64,000 bases of DNA, from contig JAIESQ010000028.1 of NCBI GenBank assembly GCA_019745975.1, positions 1 to 64,000 of the forward strand, in the 5' to 3' direction. Source of the stretch: Pirellulales bacterium (lineage in GTDB: Bacteria > Planctomycetota > Planctomycetia > Pirellulales > JAEUIK01). Below are positions 25,972-35,488 of the stretch, piece after piece. Each line of letters opens with the position of its first letter. The first letter of the stretch is position 1. The position numbers and the translations under genes are program-made. The notes beneath the pieces were generated by a model, which saw only the letters and a list, made by a program, of their open reading frames with translations, was not told the origin of the DNA and did not search any database.

Positions 25972-26520
25972 GTGGCGTTGTCGCTGGCAGATTTCGATCG
26001 TCTCGTGGCGGACCACGCCGCGCCGATGTACCGCATGGCGTATCGCTTGTTGGGTGACCGCTTCGAGGCCGAAGACGCCGTGCAAGATGCGTTTCGCTCG
26101 GCCTGGAACAGTCGGGAGCGGTTCGACCCCGAGCGCGGCGAGCGCGTCTGGCTGGCGACGATCCTGCGTCGCCGCGTCGCCGATCGTTGGCGCCGCCGCC
26201 GCCTGCCGAGCGTCACGGCCGGCGATGGTCTGCTTGATGTTGAAGGACCAGCTATCGATCCGACCGATCACGAGTATACCGACGAAACTCAGCAGGCGCT
26301 CGATCGCCTGCCGGGTGAACTGCGCGAGACACTGCTCTTGGTCGTCGTCGGCGAACTGACGCATCAAGAGGCGGCTCACTTGTTGGACATTCCACTGGGC
26401 ACGGTGCTATCGCGCGTCGCCCGCGCGCGAAAGCGCCTCCGCGAGTATCTCCGCGCCGCACCTGGCGAGGCCGACGAACCGCCTCGGCTCCGCGTGCGCC
26501 GCGATGCAGGTACTGCCTGA
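25972..26520 (+). CDS. ECF-type RNA polymerase sigma factor
   Basis: 182 residues from the chosen GTG. Region 2 is seen in FDRLVADHAAPMYRMAYRLLGDRFEAEDAVQDAF and region 4 in LDRLPGELRETLLL followed by THQEAAHLLDIPLGTVLSRVARARKRLRE, an HTH. No region 1 or 3, as usual for ECF factors. The GTG at 25972 has AGAGAGG 10 nt upstream; the frame extends further to a TTG at 25858. The next gene, a membrane VWA protein, starts about 70 nt after the stop (or overlaps it) and may be its anti-sigma factor. The target promoter is unknown. Confidence 0.9.
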   Translation: MALSLADFDRLVADHAAPMYRMAYRLLGDRFEAEDAVQDAFRSAWNSRERFDPERGERVWLATILRRRVADRWRRRRLPSVTAGDGLLDVEGPAIDPTDHEYTDETQQALDRLPGELRETLLLVVVGELTHQEAAHLLDIPLGTVLSRVARARKRLREYLRAAPGEADEPPRLRVRRDAGTA

Positions 26521-26590
26521 ACCTGAACAAACAAACCACCAAACACCGACCTCCCAGCTTTTAGCGCACGCACGGTCGCAATCAGCAACG

Positions 26591-28927
26591 ATGACACGGC
26601 CCGACGACCAACTCGACCCCGAATTCGACGCGCGGCTGCGCGACGTGGTGGTGCCCGACGGGCTGCTCGCGTCGCTGTCGAAGCTGGCGCGCGAGACGGA
26701 CGAGCTGGGTCAATCCGATGAGCCGTCGATGGTGGACGAGGCGCAGCGCACCGCACAGTCCGCGGATGATCAGTCCGGTCCCGTGGACGACCAGCACGTC
26801 GAGGAGCGACTTCGCGAAGTGCCCCTTCCGCCGCGCGTTCCCAAGCGCTTGCGCCATATTGCGCGCACATCGGGCGAACTGCTGCGCGCCGAGCGGTTGC
26901 CCGACGAGCTTCCTTTCGAAGCCGAGATCGATCGCTGTCTGCGGGCGGTGACCGTTCCACCGCAGTTGGAGGCGCGACTTGGTCGCATTCCGCTCGAGTC
27001 GGCGCGCTGGCGACGACGTCTCTGGCAAGCGGCCGTGGCAGCCGCGTTACTGATCTCGGTCGGTTGGGCCCTCTCCGGCCCGGTCTGGCAGATCGCGCGA
27101 CCTGATACCGACCACCTGAGCGATGAGGCCGACAGCATCCAGATCGGCGAGGTTATCGCGGATGACGGTAGTTCGTCGACCGACGACGCGCTGGTGACGA
27201 TCGAACCAGCGGGCGCGGGCAACGCCAGCACACCGGTCGGCGCCGGCGAATTGACGGTGCCGATGCCGGTGGCCGTGCCCGATGAGCCGTTGACGACGCG
27301 CGAACCGCTGCTGGCTGGCAGGGATGAACCCACGAGTGATAGCAGCACGTCGGCGACCGATTCGCTGCTGACGGGCGACGATCCGGCCCGTCGCGCGGCG
27401 CTGGTTAGCGACGTGGCCGAAACGCCGTGGGGTGTGTTTGCCGCCAATGCTGCATTCGACGAGTTGCCCGATTTACACAAGGCGCGGCCGCTGGTGCCGC
27501 GCGGCTTCGAGCCGCCAGTTGATGACGCCTGGGACACGTTCTTCGTGCGACAGTTTCGCGTGCATCCGTTCGTCGCGGCGGCCGCATTGCCGGAGATCGC
27601 ACCCCCCTTGGCTCGTGGCGTGACGAGCTACGAGCTGTGGAACCAGTATCTTGAGGGAGGTGAATCTCCGCCGGCAGACGCGGTGCGGACCGAGGATTTT
27701 CTCGCAGCCCTCGATTACAAGTTCGCTCCGCCGACCACGCAGGCGGTGGGCATTCGCACGGCGCTGGGGCCCTGCCCCTGGGGCGCGCCGGGGCGCTACC
27801 TGCTGTTGGTTGGCTTGCAGACGGCCGAACCGTCGCGCTCGGTCGGCGTGGCAACGCATCTGACGATCGCCGCCGATGTCTCGGCCAGCATGCAGCGCAG
27901 CGGGCGATTGGAGATTGCCAAGCGCGCCATCGTGCGGCTGCTCGACGATTTGGGACCGCACGATCGCGTGTCGCTGGTGACCTTCGGGAGTCGCGCCCGG
28001 GTCGTGATTGAAGAAGCCGGGATGGACGATCGCGCCGCGCTCGTCGAAGCGCTGGCCGCGCTCGAGCCCGAAAGTTCCACGAATCTCGGCGCCGGCCTGC
28101 AACTGGCTTATGCCGTGGCCGAAGCGGCGCCCGCCGCGGGACCTGATCCCGCGACGCGATTGCGGCGCCGCGTGGCCCTGGTGACGGACGGCCTCACCGA
28201 TCTTGACCCGTTAACCGCCGGACAGATCGAGACGGGTCTCGCGAAATCCCGCGCTCAAGGCATCGAACTGGACGTGATCGATGCCAGCGGCGAGCCCCAA
28301 GGCGAGGCGACCCTGAAGATGGTGGCCGGCTGGGCCGAGCGGCCGCTGCGACAGGTTGCTTCGACGCTCGAACTAGCTCGCGCACTACGCGAGGCACTCT
28401 GGGACCAGCCACAGTTGGTGGCCCGCGGCGCACGGTTGAGCGTGCGCTTCGATCCCGCGACCGTGGAGCGTTATCGGCTCGTTGGTCACGAGGCGACCGA
28501 TGTCGCCGGTTTATTGCCGGCGGCGCCCACAATCGACCTGTACGCCCGCGACATGGCTGTTGTGTTGTTCGAGCTGGAGTTGGAGCCGACCGGTGTCGCC
28601 AGCGAGTTGGCGCACGCGCGCGTCGCCTGGCAGAATCCGGCCGATGGCAATGTGGAGCAAGTGGACCAGCCGATCAGTCGCCGTCAAATCGCGGCGACCT
28701 TCCGCGAGTCGTCGCTCGCCCTGCAAGGGGCCAGCGTGGCGGCGTTGGCTGGCGAATTGCTGCGCGGATCACCTTTTGTGCAGGAGAGCGGCTGGGGGCA
28801 AGCACGCCAACTGGCGGACGGCGTGCACGCGCAGTTAGCGGCTCAGCCTGATTTTGCCCGACTCGCGCGGCAAATCGAGCGCACGGCCGAGGCGCGCGGA
28901 GCGCGGAGCCGTCCGCGCGGCCGGTAG
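26591..28927 (+). CDS. Membrane VWA-domain protein (YfbK-like), probable anti-sigma partner
   Basis: 778 residues. The cytoplasmic N-terminal part holds three degenerate repeats of about 30 residues (LRDVVVPDGLLASL, LREVPLPPRVPKRL, LRAVTVPPQLEARL). A membrane helix follows (about 145-165). The outer part has a YfbK-like start (SYELWNQYLEGGESPPADAVRTEDFL in pieces) and a VWA domain with the metal-site motif DVSAS, plus ATDGL-like VTDGLTD. VWA domains bind protein ligands. Position beside an ECF sigma factor and the topology suggest the repeats hold the sigma factor and the VWA domain senses outside; this is inference. An ATG at 26504 overlapping the sigma stop is possible, but its first 29 residues do not look conserved. 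Confidence 0.8.
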   Translation: MTRPDDQLDPEFDARLRDVVVPDGLLASLSKLARETDELGQSDEPSMVDEAQRTAQSADDQSGPVDDQHVEERLREVPLPPRVPKRLRHIARTSGELLRAERLPDELPFEAEIDRCLRAVTVPPQLEARLGRIPLESARWRRRLWQAAVAAALLISVGWALSGPVWQIARPDTDHLSDEADSIQIGEVIADDGSSSTDDALVTIEPAGAGNASTPVGAGELTVPMPVAVPDEPLTTREPLLAGRDEPTSDSSTSATDSLLTGDDPARRAALVSDVAETPWGVFAANAAFDELPDLHKARPLVPRGFEPPVDDAWDTFFVRQFRVHPFVAAAALPEIAPPLARGVTSYELWNQYLEGGESPPADAVRTEDFLAALDYKFAPPTTQAVGIRTALGPCPWGAPGRYLLLVGLQTAEPSRSVGVATHLTIAADVSASMQRSGRLEIAKRAIVRLLDDLGPHDRVSLVTFGSRARVVIEEAGMDDRAALVEALAALEPESSTNLGAGLQLAYAVAEAAPAAGPDPATRLRRRVALVTDGLTDLDPLTAGQIETGLAKSRAQGIELDVIDASGEPQGEATLKMVAGWAERPLRQVASTLELARALREALWDQPQLVARGARLSVRFDPATVERYRLVGHEATDVAGLLPAAPTIDLYARDMAVVLFELELEPTGVASELAHARVAWQNPADGNVEQVDQPISRRQIAATFRESSLALQGASVAALAGELLRGSPFVQESGWGQARQLADGVHAQLAAQPDFARLARQIERTAEARGARSRPRGR

Positions 28928-29195
28928 TGCGTTGCGGGCGGCAATGGTCGATTGATCGCTTGCGGCCAGGGCGAAGCGTTCGACGGTCGCTTTGGGCATG
29001 CGCGCCGTGGCGACGATAGCAACGATTGTGCGGCCGACCGTGCCGGGCAGCTCGCGGTTTTCCGCAAATCGAGCCATCTGCTGACCCAGCGACAGGGTCG
29101 CAGCAGCGGGGTGCCACGGCGTGCTGCTTGAAGCAAGGTTGTCGGCCTTATAACGTGGAAGCGTGGTGGATCGTGCTTCAACAAGGACGGCATTC

Positions 29196-32100
29196 ATGAT
29201 GGCGCGCATCCGGCGAGGGATGTTGGGCTGGAGTTGCGCGCTGGCGGTGCTCGCCGGTGGCTGGTCGACGGGCCGCGGCGCTGAGCCATTCAGTGAGTTT
29301 TTGGACGGGCTGCGGCGCCGGCAACTGTTCGACATGGCCGTGGCCTATCTCGAACAGATGCAGTCCAGCCCACTCGTTTCCGAAGAGCTCAAGCAGACCA
29401 TTCCCTACGAACTGGGGCGCACGATCGTCGATGAGGCCCGGTCCAGCCGCGACATGCAACAGAAACTCAAGCGGCTCGACGATGCCCGGGTGTATTTCGA
29501 CAAATTCTTGAAAGAGCATCCGCAACACGCCGCCGCGGCCGACGCCGCCACGCAGCTTGGCGTGTTGTTGATCGAACGTGGCAAGACCTTGCTGGAGATT
29601 TCCGCGCGGCCGAACCAGACGGCACAAAAGGATGAGCTCACCAACCAGGCACGGCAGTTGTTCGCCGACGCCACCAAGGTCTTCACCGAAGCCGAGAAAC
29701 GCTTCGAAGAGGCCCTCAAGCAGTTTCCCAAGGTCATCGATCCCAAGGATCGCGACGCGATCGAAGCCCGCAACGTGGCTCGCGCCGACGTGATGCGAGC
29801 GCGGCTTTATTCGGGCATGGTGCTGTACGAATCATCGAAGGCTTTTCCGCCGGAGTCGGCCGACGCCAAGCGACTGCTGACTGAATCGGCCGCCAAGTTC
29901 GAGGACATGTACAAGAAGAACCACAAGTACCCGCTGGGCTTGTACGCGCGTCTCTGGCAAGCGCGGTCACTGTTGGAGCTCGCCGACACGGCCAAGGCGG
30001 TGCTGTACTTCGAGGAGCTGCTAGCCAAGGTTCCGGGCAACGGCACCGATGACTTGCGCGTCTTGCGCCGCAAGACCGTGCAACTGGCGCTGCAGGGCTA
30101 CCTGCACGAGAAGGAAAAGAAATACGACAAGGCGATCGAAGAAGGCGAGAAGTGGCTCAACGAAGCGCGCGGCACCGAAGATCGCCTGGCCGAGGGGCTG
30201 GCGATCCGCTGGTACCTGGCGCAAGCGTACCTGTTGCGCGCCCGCGCGTTGCCCGATGGCGACCGGGGTAAGAACAAGGGACTGAGCGACGCGGCCGGCC
30301 ACGCGGCGCAAGTGGCGAAGTATCCCGGCGAGTTCCAGAAGGAGGCGCGGACTCTCGTCGCCGAACTGCGTGACACCGAAGTGGCGACGCCGGAAGCCAA
30401 GACCTTTGTCGAGGCGCGCACCGCCGGCCGCGAGGCACTCGACGAAGTCTCGGCGCTCGACACGCAGATCAAGACCGCGCAAAGCACGCATCAAGAGGAA
30501 GACAAAGTCCCGGCCTGGCAAGAGCAGCGGGCCGCGGCGCTAGCGCGGGCGCTCGAGCAGTTTCTGCTGGCACTGAAGCTGCGCGACGAGGAAACCACGC
30601 TCGATCAGATCAACGAGGTTCGCTACTTCTTGTCGTACATCTATTATCTGCAAGAGCGTCATTACGACGGGGCCGTGCTGGGCGAGTATCTCGTGCAGCA
30701 CTATCCGCGTCATGCGCAGGCCAAGTCGGCCGCGAAGATCGCGCTGGCCTGTTGGGTCAAGGCGTACAACGCACTGGCACCCGACAAGCGTCAGCTCGAA
30801 GTCGAACACATGGGTGCGGTCGCCCGACTGATCGAGGCGAATTTCGCCGGCACTCCGGAAGCCAACGACGCCTGGATGATCTTGGGCGACGTGGCGCTGC
30901 GCGACGGCGATTTGGCGGCGGCCGCCGCGCACTTCGCGCACATTCCGGATGGCGCGCCCGGCCGCCCCGAGGCGGATCTCAAGCAGGGGCAGGCGACCTG
31001 GCAGCAGTACCTGGCGGCCAGCAAGCTGCCGGCCGACGAGCGCCCGCCGCAAGAAAAGCTCGAGGCGTTAGCGGCCGAAGCCCGCACGCTCCTGGAGCGT
31101 GGCCGCGCGACGATGCGCAAAGGGGTGGAAAGTGGTGGCGAACTGACCTTCTCGCTCCTGGCTAGCGAACTTTATTTGGCGCAGCTTTACAACGGCGTCG
31201 GCCAGTACGAGCAAGCGGTCGCGGTTCTTGAATTGGCGAACACCGGTCCCTTGGCGCTGGCCGAAGCCAAGAATCCGTTGGCCGAAAGGGGTAATTTCTC
31301 AGCCGAAGCCTGGAAGGCGGCGCTACGGGCCAACGTGGGCTTGCAAAGGCTCGAAGCCGCTGAAAAAGCCATGACCGCGCTCGAGCAGCGCTTCGCAGGC
31401 TCGGCTGAAGGAGAGGCCGCCCTCACGAAGCTGTATCTCACGCTCGGCCAGGAGCTCGAAGAGCAGGTTGCACGGCTGCAAGCGCAGGGCAAGAAGGATG
31501 AGCTCGCTCGCGTTCTGGATGGCTTCAAGCTGTTTCTCGATCGCATCCTGGCGCGCCAGCAGGGTTTGACGTACAACGCCCTGAATTGGGTGGCCGAAAC
31601 CTATTTCCGCATGGGGCAAGGCTTGGGCGTAGGCGCCGACGGAAATCCCACCCCCCAGGCGCTGGCCTACTTCCAGCAGGGAACCGTCGCCTATCAGAAA
31701 CTGCTGGAGATGGCCTCCAAGGATCCGGCCATGGCCGGCAACACCAATGGCGTGCGCGTCCGGCTGGTCCGTTGCCAGCGGGCGCAAGGTGACTTCGAAG
31801 GGGCAATGACGCAGTTGCGCAAGATTCTGCACGAGAACGCCAACATCCTCGACGCCCAGAAAGAAGCGGCCTACACGTTGCAAATGTGGGGCGTGAAAGA
31901 CCCCATGAATTTCGTCCGCGCCTGCAACGGCCTGAAGGTCAGCGCCGACAAGCCCGAGCAGGGGGAAGTCTGGGGCTGGCTCGGGCTGGCGCGGCGCGTG
32001 CAGCGAATGGAGAAATACCGGGCGATGTACGACGAGGCGCGCTATAACGTCGCCGAGTGCAGTTATCGGCATGCCTTGACCAAGCAGGGCCCCGACCGCG

Positions 32101-32318
32101 CCGCCGGCTTGGCCAAGGTCGAACGGATGATCGACACCGTCGCCGAGGGTGATCCCAAGCTGGGTGGAGAAGAATGGCGCGCCAAGTATGACCGCCTGCT
32201 CAAGCAAGTGCAAAAAGCCAGCGGCAAGAAAGCCGACGGCTTGTCGGCCTTGGGCGTGAAAGTAGAGTCGGCTAGCGCCGCCGGGGCGACCCCGACAGCG
32301 CGGACTGCGCCGCAGTAG
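29196..32318 (+). CDS. Exported TPR-repeat protein, large
   Basis: 1040 residues. A signal segment (LGWSCALAVLAGGWSTGRGAE) is followed by helix-rich repeats over the whole length, many with TPR-like A-x-x-x-F/Y-x-x-A patterns (RQLFDMAVAYLEQMQ, KKYDKAIEEGEKWLNEA, GQYEQAVAVLELANTG, QALAYFQQGTVAYQKLL). No catalytic domain. It should sit in the periplasm as a protein-binding scaffold. AAGGA lies 8-9 nt before the ATG at 29196. It heads a five-gene run ending with ExbB/ExbD-like genes, separated by short gaps, so it probably works with that energised complex. Confidence 0.85.
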   Translation: MMARIRRGMLGWSCALAVLAGGWSTGRGAEPFSEFLDGLRRRQLFDMAVAYLEQMQSSPLVSEELKQTIPYELGRTIVDEARSSRDMQQKLKRLDDARVYFDKFLKEHPQHAAAADAATQLGVLLIERGKTLLEISARPNQTAQKDELTNQARQLFADATKVFTEAEKRFEEALKQFPKVIDPKDRDAIEARNVARADVMRARLYSGMVLYESSKAFPPESADAKRLLTESAAKFEDMYKKNHKYPLGLYARLWQARSLLELADTAKAVLYFEELLAKVPGNGTDDLRVLRRKTVQLALQGYLHEKEKKYDKAIEEGEKWLNEARGTEDRLAEGLAIRWYLAQAYLLRARALPDGDRGKNKGLSDAAGHAAQVAKYPGEFQKEARTLVAELRDTEVATPEAKTFVEARTAGREALDEVSALDTQIKTAQSTHQEEDKVPAWQEQRAAALARALEQFLLALKLRDEETTLDQINEVRYFLSYIYYLQERHYDGAVLGEYLVQHYPRHAQAKSAAKIALACWVKAYNALAPDKRQLEVEHMGAVARLIEANFAGTPEANDAWMILGDVALRDGDLAAAAAHFAHIPDGAPGRPEADLKQGQATWQQYLAASKLPADERPPQEKLEALAAEARTLLERGRATMRKGVESGGELTFSLLASELYLAQLYNGVGQYEQAVAVLELANTGPLALAEAKNPLAERGNFSAEAWKAALRANVGLQRLEAAEKAMTALEQRFAGSAEGEAALTKLYLTLGQELEEQVARLQAQGKKDELARVLDGFKLFLDRILARQQGLTYNALNWVAETYFRMGQGLGVGADGNPTPQALAYFQQGTVAYQKLLEMASKDPAMAGNTNGVRVRLVRCQRAQGDFEGAMTQLRKILHENANILDAQKEAAYTLQMWGVKDPMNFVRACNGLKVSADKPEQGEVWGWLGLARRVQRMEKYRAMYDEARYNVAECSYRHALTKQGPDRAAGLAKVERMIDTVAEGDPKLGGEEWRAKYDRLLKQVQKASGKKADGLSALGVKVESASAAGATPTARTAPQ

Positions 32319-32363
32319 TGCAGAGCATACCAACCTCGAATCGTCAGCCATTAGCCACAACCG

Positions 32364-33410
32364 ATGAACCCCCGATACCCAAAGCTTGCCGTCGTCTGCC
32401 TGGCTCTGGTCGCGTGGACCGCGACTTCGCGAGCCCTCGACCAGATCCGCACTGCCAAGGGGACCGCGATCAACGGCACGGTCGAAGAGGCCAATCCGCG
32501 CGAGGTCGCCGTCAAGCTCCCCAACGGCGACGTCGATCGCATTCCGGTCAACGAGATTGAGTACATCAAGTTCGACGGCGAGCCGCCGCAGTTGAACGTC
32601 GGACGCAAATCCGCCTTGGATGGCCGCTACGAGGACGCCCTGCGCGTGCTGGAGAAGCTGGCCACCGAAAAGATTGACCGCGTCGATGTGCAGCAAGAAC
32701 TGCAGTACCTGCAAGCCTATAGCCTGGCGAAACTGGCGCTGGCCGGTGGCGGAGATATTCTGGCGGCGGGCAAACAGCTCCGCGACTACGTGCAAAAGAA
32801 CGCCAGCAGCTACCATTTTCTTGAAGCGAGCGAGCTGTTGGGCGACGTCTTCACGGCGATTAACAAGCCCGACCTGGCCGCTGGGCAATACGCGGCCGTG
32901 GAACGCGGCGCTCCCTGGAGCGACGTGAAGATGCGGGCCCGGATTGCCAAGGGGCACGCCCTGCTGTCACAGGGCAAACCCGCGGATGCGCTGGGCGAAT
33001 TCGAGGGGGCGTTGTCGCTGGCGGGCAAGGAAGATTCGCCGCTGGTGACGCGACAGAAACAATCGGCGGAGTTGGGCAAGGCCGCCTGCCTGGCCGCGAC
33101 CGACAAGGCGGCCGCAGGGATCAGCATGGTCGAGGCGGTGATCGCCGCCGGCGATCCCGAGCAGAGCGAGCTTTTCGCCCGCGCCTACAACACGCTGGGA
33201 ACCTGCTTGCGCGCGGCCGGCAAGAAAAAGGAAGCGCTGTTGGCCTTCCTGCACGTCGACGTGCTCTATGCCTCGCAGGCGCAAGCGCACGCCGAAGCAC
33301 TCAAGAATCTGACCGAGTTGTGGCCCGAAGTGGGCCAGCCGCAGCGCGCGGTCGAAGCGCAGGAATTGTTGAAATCGCGTTACCCGAATAGCCGCTGGGC
33401 AAAGGGCTGA
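32364..33410 (+). CDS. Exported TPR-like protein with an N-terminal SH3-like strand region
   Basis: 348 residues. A signal peptide (LAVVCLALVAWTATSRA) precedes a small beta-rich segment (IRTAKGTAINGTVEEANPREVAVKLPNGD in pieces, then RIPVNEIEYI) that resembles an SH3-like or LSm-type barrel. From about 85 onward TPR-type helices follow, such as LDGRYEDALRVLEKLA and GKPADALGEFEGALSLAG. It lies between the large TPR protein and the ExbB-like gene in the same run. The function is unknown; a periplasmic adaptor is inferred. Confidence 0.8.
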   Translation: MNPRYPKLAVVCLALVAWTATSRALDQIRTAKGTAINGTVEEANPREVAVKLPNGDVDRIPVNEIEYIKFDGEPPQLNVGRKSALDGRYEDALRVLEKLATEKIDRVDVQQELQYLQAYSLAKLALAGGGDILAAGKQLRDYVQKNASSYHFLEASELLGDVFTAINKPDLAAGQYAAVERGAPWSDVKMRARIAKGHALLSQGKPADALGEFEGALSLAGKEDSPLVTRQKQSAELGKAACLAATDKAAAGISMVEAVIAAGDPEQSELFARAYNTLGTCLRAAGKKKEALLAFLHVDVLYASQAQAHAEALKNLTELWPEVGQPQRAVEAQELLKSRYPNSRWAKG

Positions 33411-33479
33411 GGCCCGGTTCGCCTGGTCGAGGGCTGGTCGCTAAAACAACCGATCCATTTCATCACCGTGGAGCCAACG

Positions 33480-34319
33480 ATGACGTCTCGTTTTCGATCG
33501 CCCCTGGCGAAGCGGCCAGTCGCCCCGTGGCGATGGGCCTTGTGTCTGTTTGCATTCACCGTGGCGGTGACCGCCGTGTGGGCCGGTTCGGCCATCGCGC
33601 AAGATGACGAAGCGCCGGCGCCAGCCGCGGCCGCGCCCGCCGCGCCGGCCGCCGGTGGTGGGGACGCCGCGGAGGCCGCCGCTCAACGGCAGTCGATGCT
33701 CGGTTTCTATTTTTCGGCGCTGGGGTGGCGATACACGATCGCCTTCTTGTTCATCTCGTTTTGCTTCGTGGCGCTGTTGGTGATGAACTTGCTGGCCGCG
33801 CGCCGCGACCAGATCATTCCGCAAGCGCTGGTCGACAATTTCGAGCTGCAACTCAACGAGAAGCGCTACCAAGAAGCGTTCGAGACGGCCAAAGCCGACG
33901 ACTCGATGCTCGGCAAGGTGCTAGCGGCTGGCATGGCGCAACTCAAGCAGGGTTACGCGGCGGCGAATAACGCCATGCAGGAGGCGGGCACCGACGAGAA
34001 CATGAAGCTCGAGCAGCGCCTCGGCTACATTGCGCTGATCGGCACGATCAGCCCGATGGTCGGGCTGCTGGGCACGGTCGACGGGATGGTGGCTTCGTTC
34101 CAGGTGATAGCCCAAAGTTCGACTTCGCCAAAGCCTTCGGAATTGGCTCAGGGTATTTCGATGGCGCTGATTACCACGCTCGTGGGGCTGTGGCTGGCGA
34201 TTCCGGCGATCGCCGTGCACAAGCTGCTGGGTAACCGTCTGTCGCGGCTGGTGTTCGAGGTGGGCGTGGCGAGCGAAAACCTGATGGGCCGCTTTGCCGA
34301 TGTGGGGAAAAAGGCCTAA
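33480..34319 (+). CDS. MotA/TolQ/ExbB proton-channel family protein
   Basis: 279 residues. An N-terminal signal-like helix and an Ala/Pro-rich loop precede three membrane helices of the ExbB/TolQ type: IAFLFISFCFVALLVMNLL, then LIGTISPMVGLLGTVDGMVASF and ITTLVGLWLAIPAIA. The pore-lining pattern PMVGLLGTV and the conserved TTLVGL are present. It should form the pentameric stator that turns proton flow into mechanical work through ExbD. The ATG at 33480 has GGAG 6 nt upstream. It is followed by two ExbD-like genes; no TonB or TolA gene is seen. Confidence 0.93.
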   Translation: MTSRFRSPLAKRPVAPWRWALCLFAFTVAVTAVWAGSAIAQDDEAPAPAAAAPAAPAAGGGDAAEAAAQRQSMLGFYFSALGWRYTIAFLFISFCFVALLVMNLLAARRDQIIPQALVDNFELQLNEKRYQEAFETAKADDSMLGKVLAAGMAQLKQGYAAANNAMQEAGTDENMKLEQRLGYIALIGTISPMVGLLGTVDGMVASFQVIAQSSTSPKPSELAQGISMALITTLVGLWLAIPAIAVHKLLGNRLSRLVFEVGVASENLMGRFADVGKKA

Positions 34320-34322
34320 CCG

Positions 34323-34772
34323 ATGAAGATCGACACGCACGCGCTAACCGAAACTGCCGAGGGGGATATGACCCCCATGATCGACATGACGTTCCAGTTG
34401 ATCGCCTTCTTCATGGTGCTGATGAATTTCGGCGAAGGTGAGCAGGACGAGCGGATTCGCCTCCCGCTGAGCCAGTTGGCCAAGCCCCCCGACGCACCGA
34501 ACGTTTGGCCCATGACCTTGCAGCTCACGAAGGTTGGCACCGTGCTTTTTAACGGCGAGGAAGTTCCGGTGCAGGGCATCCGCCCCCTCTTGCTTCGCGA
34601 AAGCCAGGTGATGAAGGTGCAAGAGCGCGACCCTAAAGAGGCGACGGTGATCATTCGGGCCGATGCTACTGCGAAAACTGGGCAAGTTCAGGAGTTGATC
34701 GGCATTTGTCAGGCACCTGAAATCGGCTTCGAGAATTTTGTCCTCCGCGCCAAACAGCGGCAGGCCGATTAA
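34323..34772 (+). CDS. ExbD/TolR-family protein 1
   Basis: 149 residues. A single N-terminal membrane helix with the family's catalytic aspartate (DMTPMIDMTFQLIAFFMVL; the Asp of MID is the proton-carrying residue) precedes a periplasmic domain. It starts 4 nt after the ExbB-like stop. It differs clearly from the second ExbD-like protein in the periplasmic part, so a mixed dimer in the ExbB pore is possible. Confidence 0.92.
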   Translation: MKIDTHALTETAEGDMTPMIDMTFQLIAFFMVLMNFGEGEQDERIRLPLSQLAKPPDAPNVWPMTLQLTKVGTVLFNGEEVPVQGIRPLLLRESQVMKVQERDPKEATVIIRADATAKTGQVQELIGICQAPEIGFENFVLRAKQRQAD

Positions 34773-34818
34773 CCTTCGCCAACGGCGACCCGCAGCCCTC
34801 GCAACGACCCACTGATCT

Positions 34819-35307
34819 ATGCTGAAGCCCAAAGACCTGCCGAAAACCGAGAAGGTGGAGCTGCAGATGACGCCGATGATCGACGTCGTCTTTCAGCTCT
34901 TGATCTTCTTCATTCTCACCTTCAAGATCACGACCCCCGAAGGGGACTTCAACATCAAGATGCCGCTGGGCAAGTCGTCGGCGCAACTGACCAAAGAGAT
35001 TCCCCTGCCACCGCTGGTGGTGCGGCTCGAAGCCGGCTCCGATGGCCGACTGGCCTCGATCACGTTGGACAATCGCAAGCTCAAGGGGTTCGACGAGTTG
35101 CACAATATCGTGCTCGATCGCGTGGGGGACGCTGGCCCATCGGCCGCCGCCGAGGAGATCGAAGTCGAGCTCGACTGCGACTACAACCTGAACTACGAAT
35201 TCGTCGTCGAGGCGATCACGGCCGTCTCAGGCAAAATCGAAGGCAACGCCATCTTGCCGCTCATCCAGAAAATCAAGTTTGCCAACCCGCGCAAGCCCGG
35301 CGGTTAG
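34819..35307 (+). CDS. ExbD/TolR-family protein 2
   Basis: 162 residues. The N-terminal helix has VELQMTPMIDVVFQLLIFF with the conserved Asp, followed by a TolR-type periplasmic domain (LVVRLEAGSDGRLASITLDN, YNLNYEFVVEAITAV). It lies 46 nt after the first ExbD-like gene and ends the TPR-ExbBD run. The transcript end is probably near the palindromic repeat at 35429. Confidence 0.92.
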   Translation: MLKPKDLPKTEKVELQMTPMIDVVFQLLIFFILTFKITTPEGDFNIKMPLGKSSAQLTKEIPLPPLVVRLEAGSDGRLASITLDNRKLKGFDELHNIVLDRVGDAGPSAAAEEIEVELDCDYNLNYEFVVEAITAVSGKIEGNAILPLIQKIKFANPRKPGG

Positions 35308-35428
35308 TTTTCAGTGTTCAGCTTGTAAGCCTCGGGATTTATCCGACTCGACCGAGCTCGCCGAAGTCCGCGCGCTAGCTCGCGCGGCTTGAAATTGCGC
35401 AGAGGGTCTGCAAATCGACGTCGCACCA

Positions 35429-35461
35429 GCTAGCGCGCGGAGCAAGCTCCGCGGCTAACAG
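35429..35461. repeat. Dispersed palindromic repeat, family A, copy 2
   Basis: Matches 181-213 at 31 of 33 positions, same orientation. The core GCGGAGC-AA-GCTCCGC is a perfect hairpin. It lies between the ExbD-like gene and the convergent recombinase gene. Confidence 0.6.
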
Positions 35462-35488
35462 TTAATATCCAAATTCACTGACCACTCC

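Noticed and set aside
28835-29335. Minus-strand frame in the gap before the large TPR gene
   Set aside because: About 165 codons, but it overlaps the ends of two real genes on the other strand and has no homologous motif. A remnant gene cannot be fully excluded.
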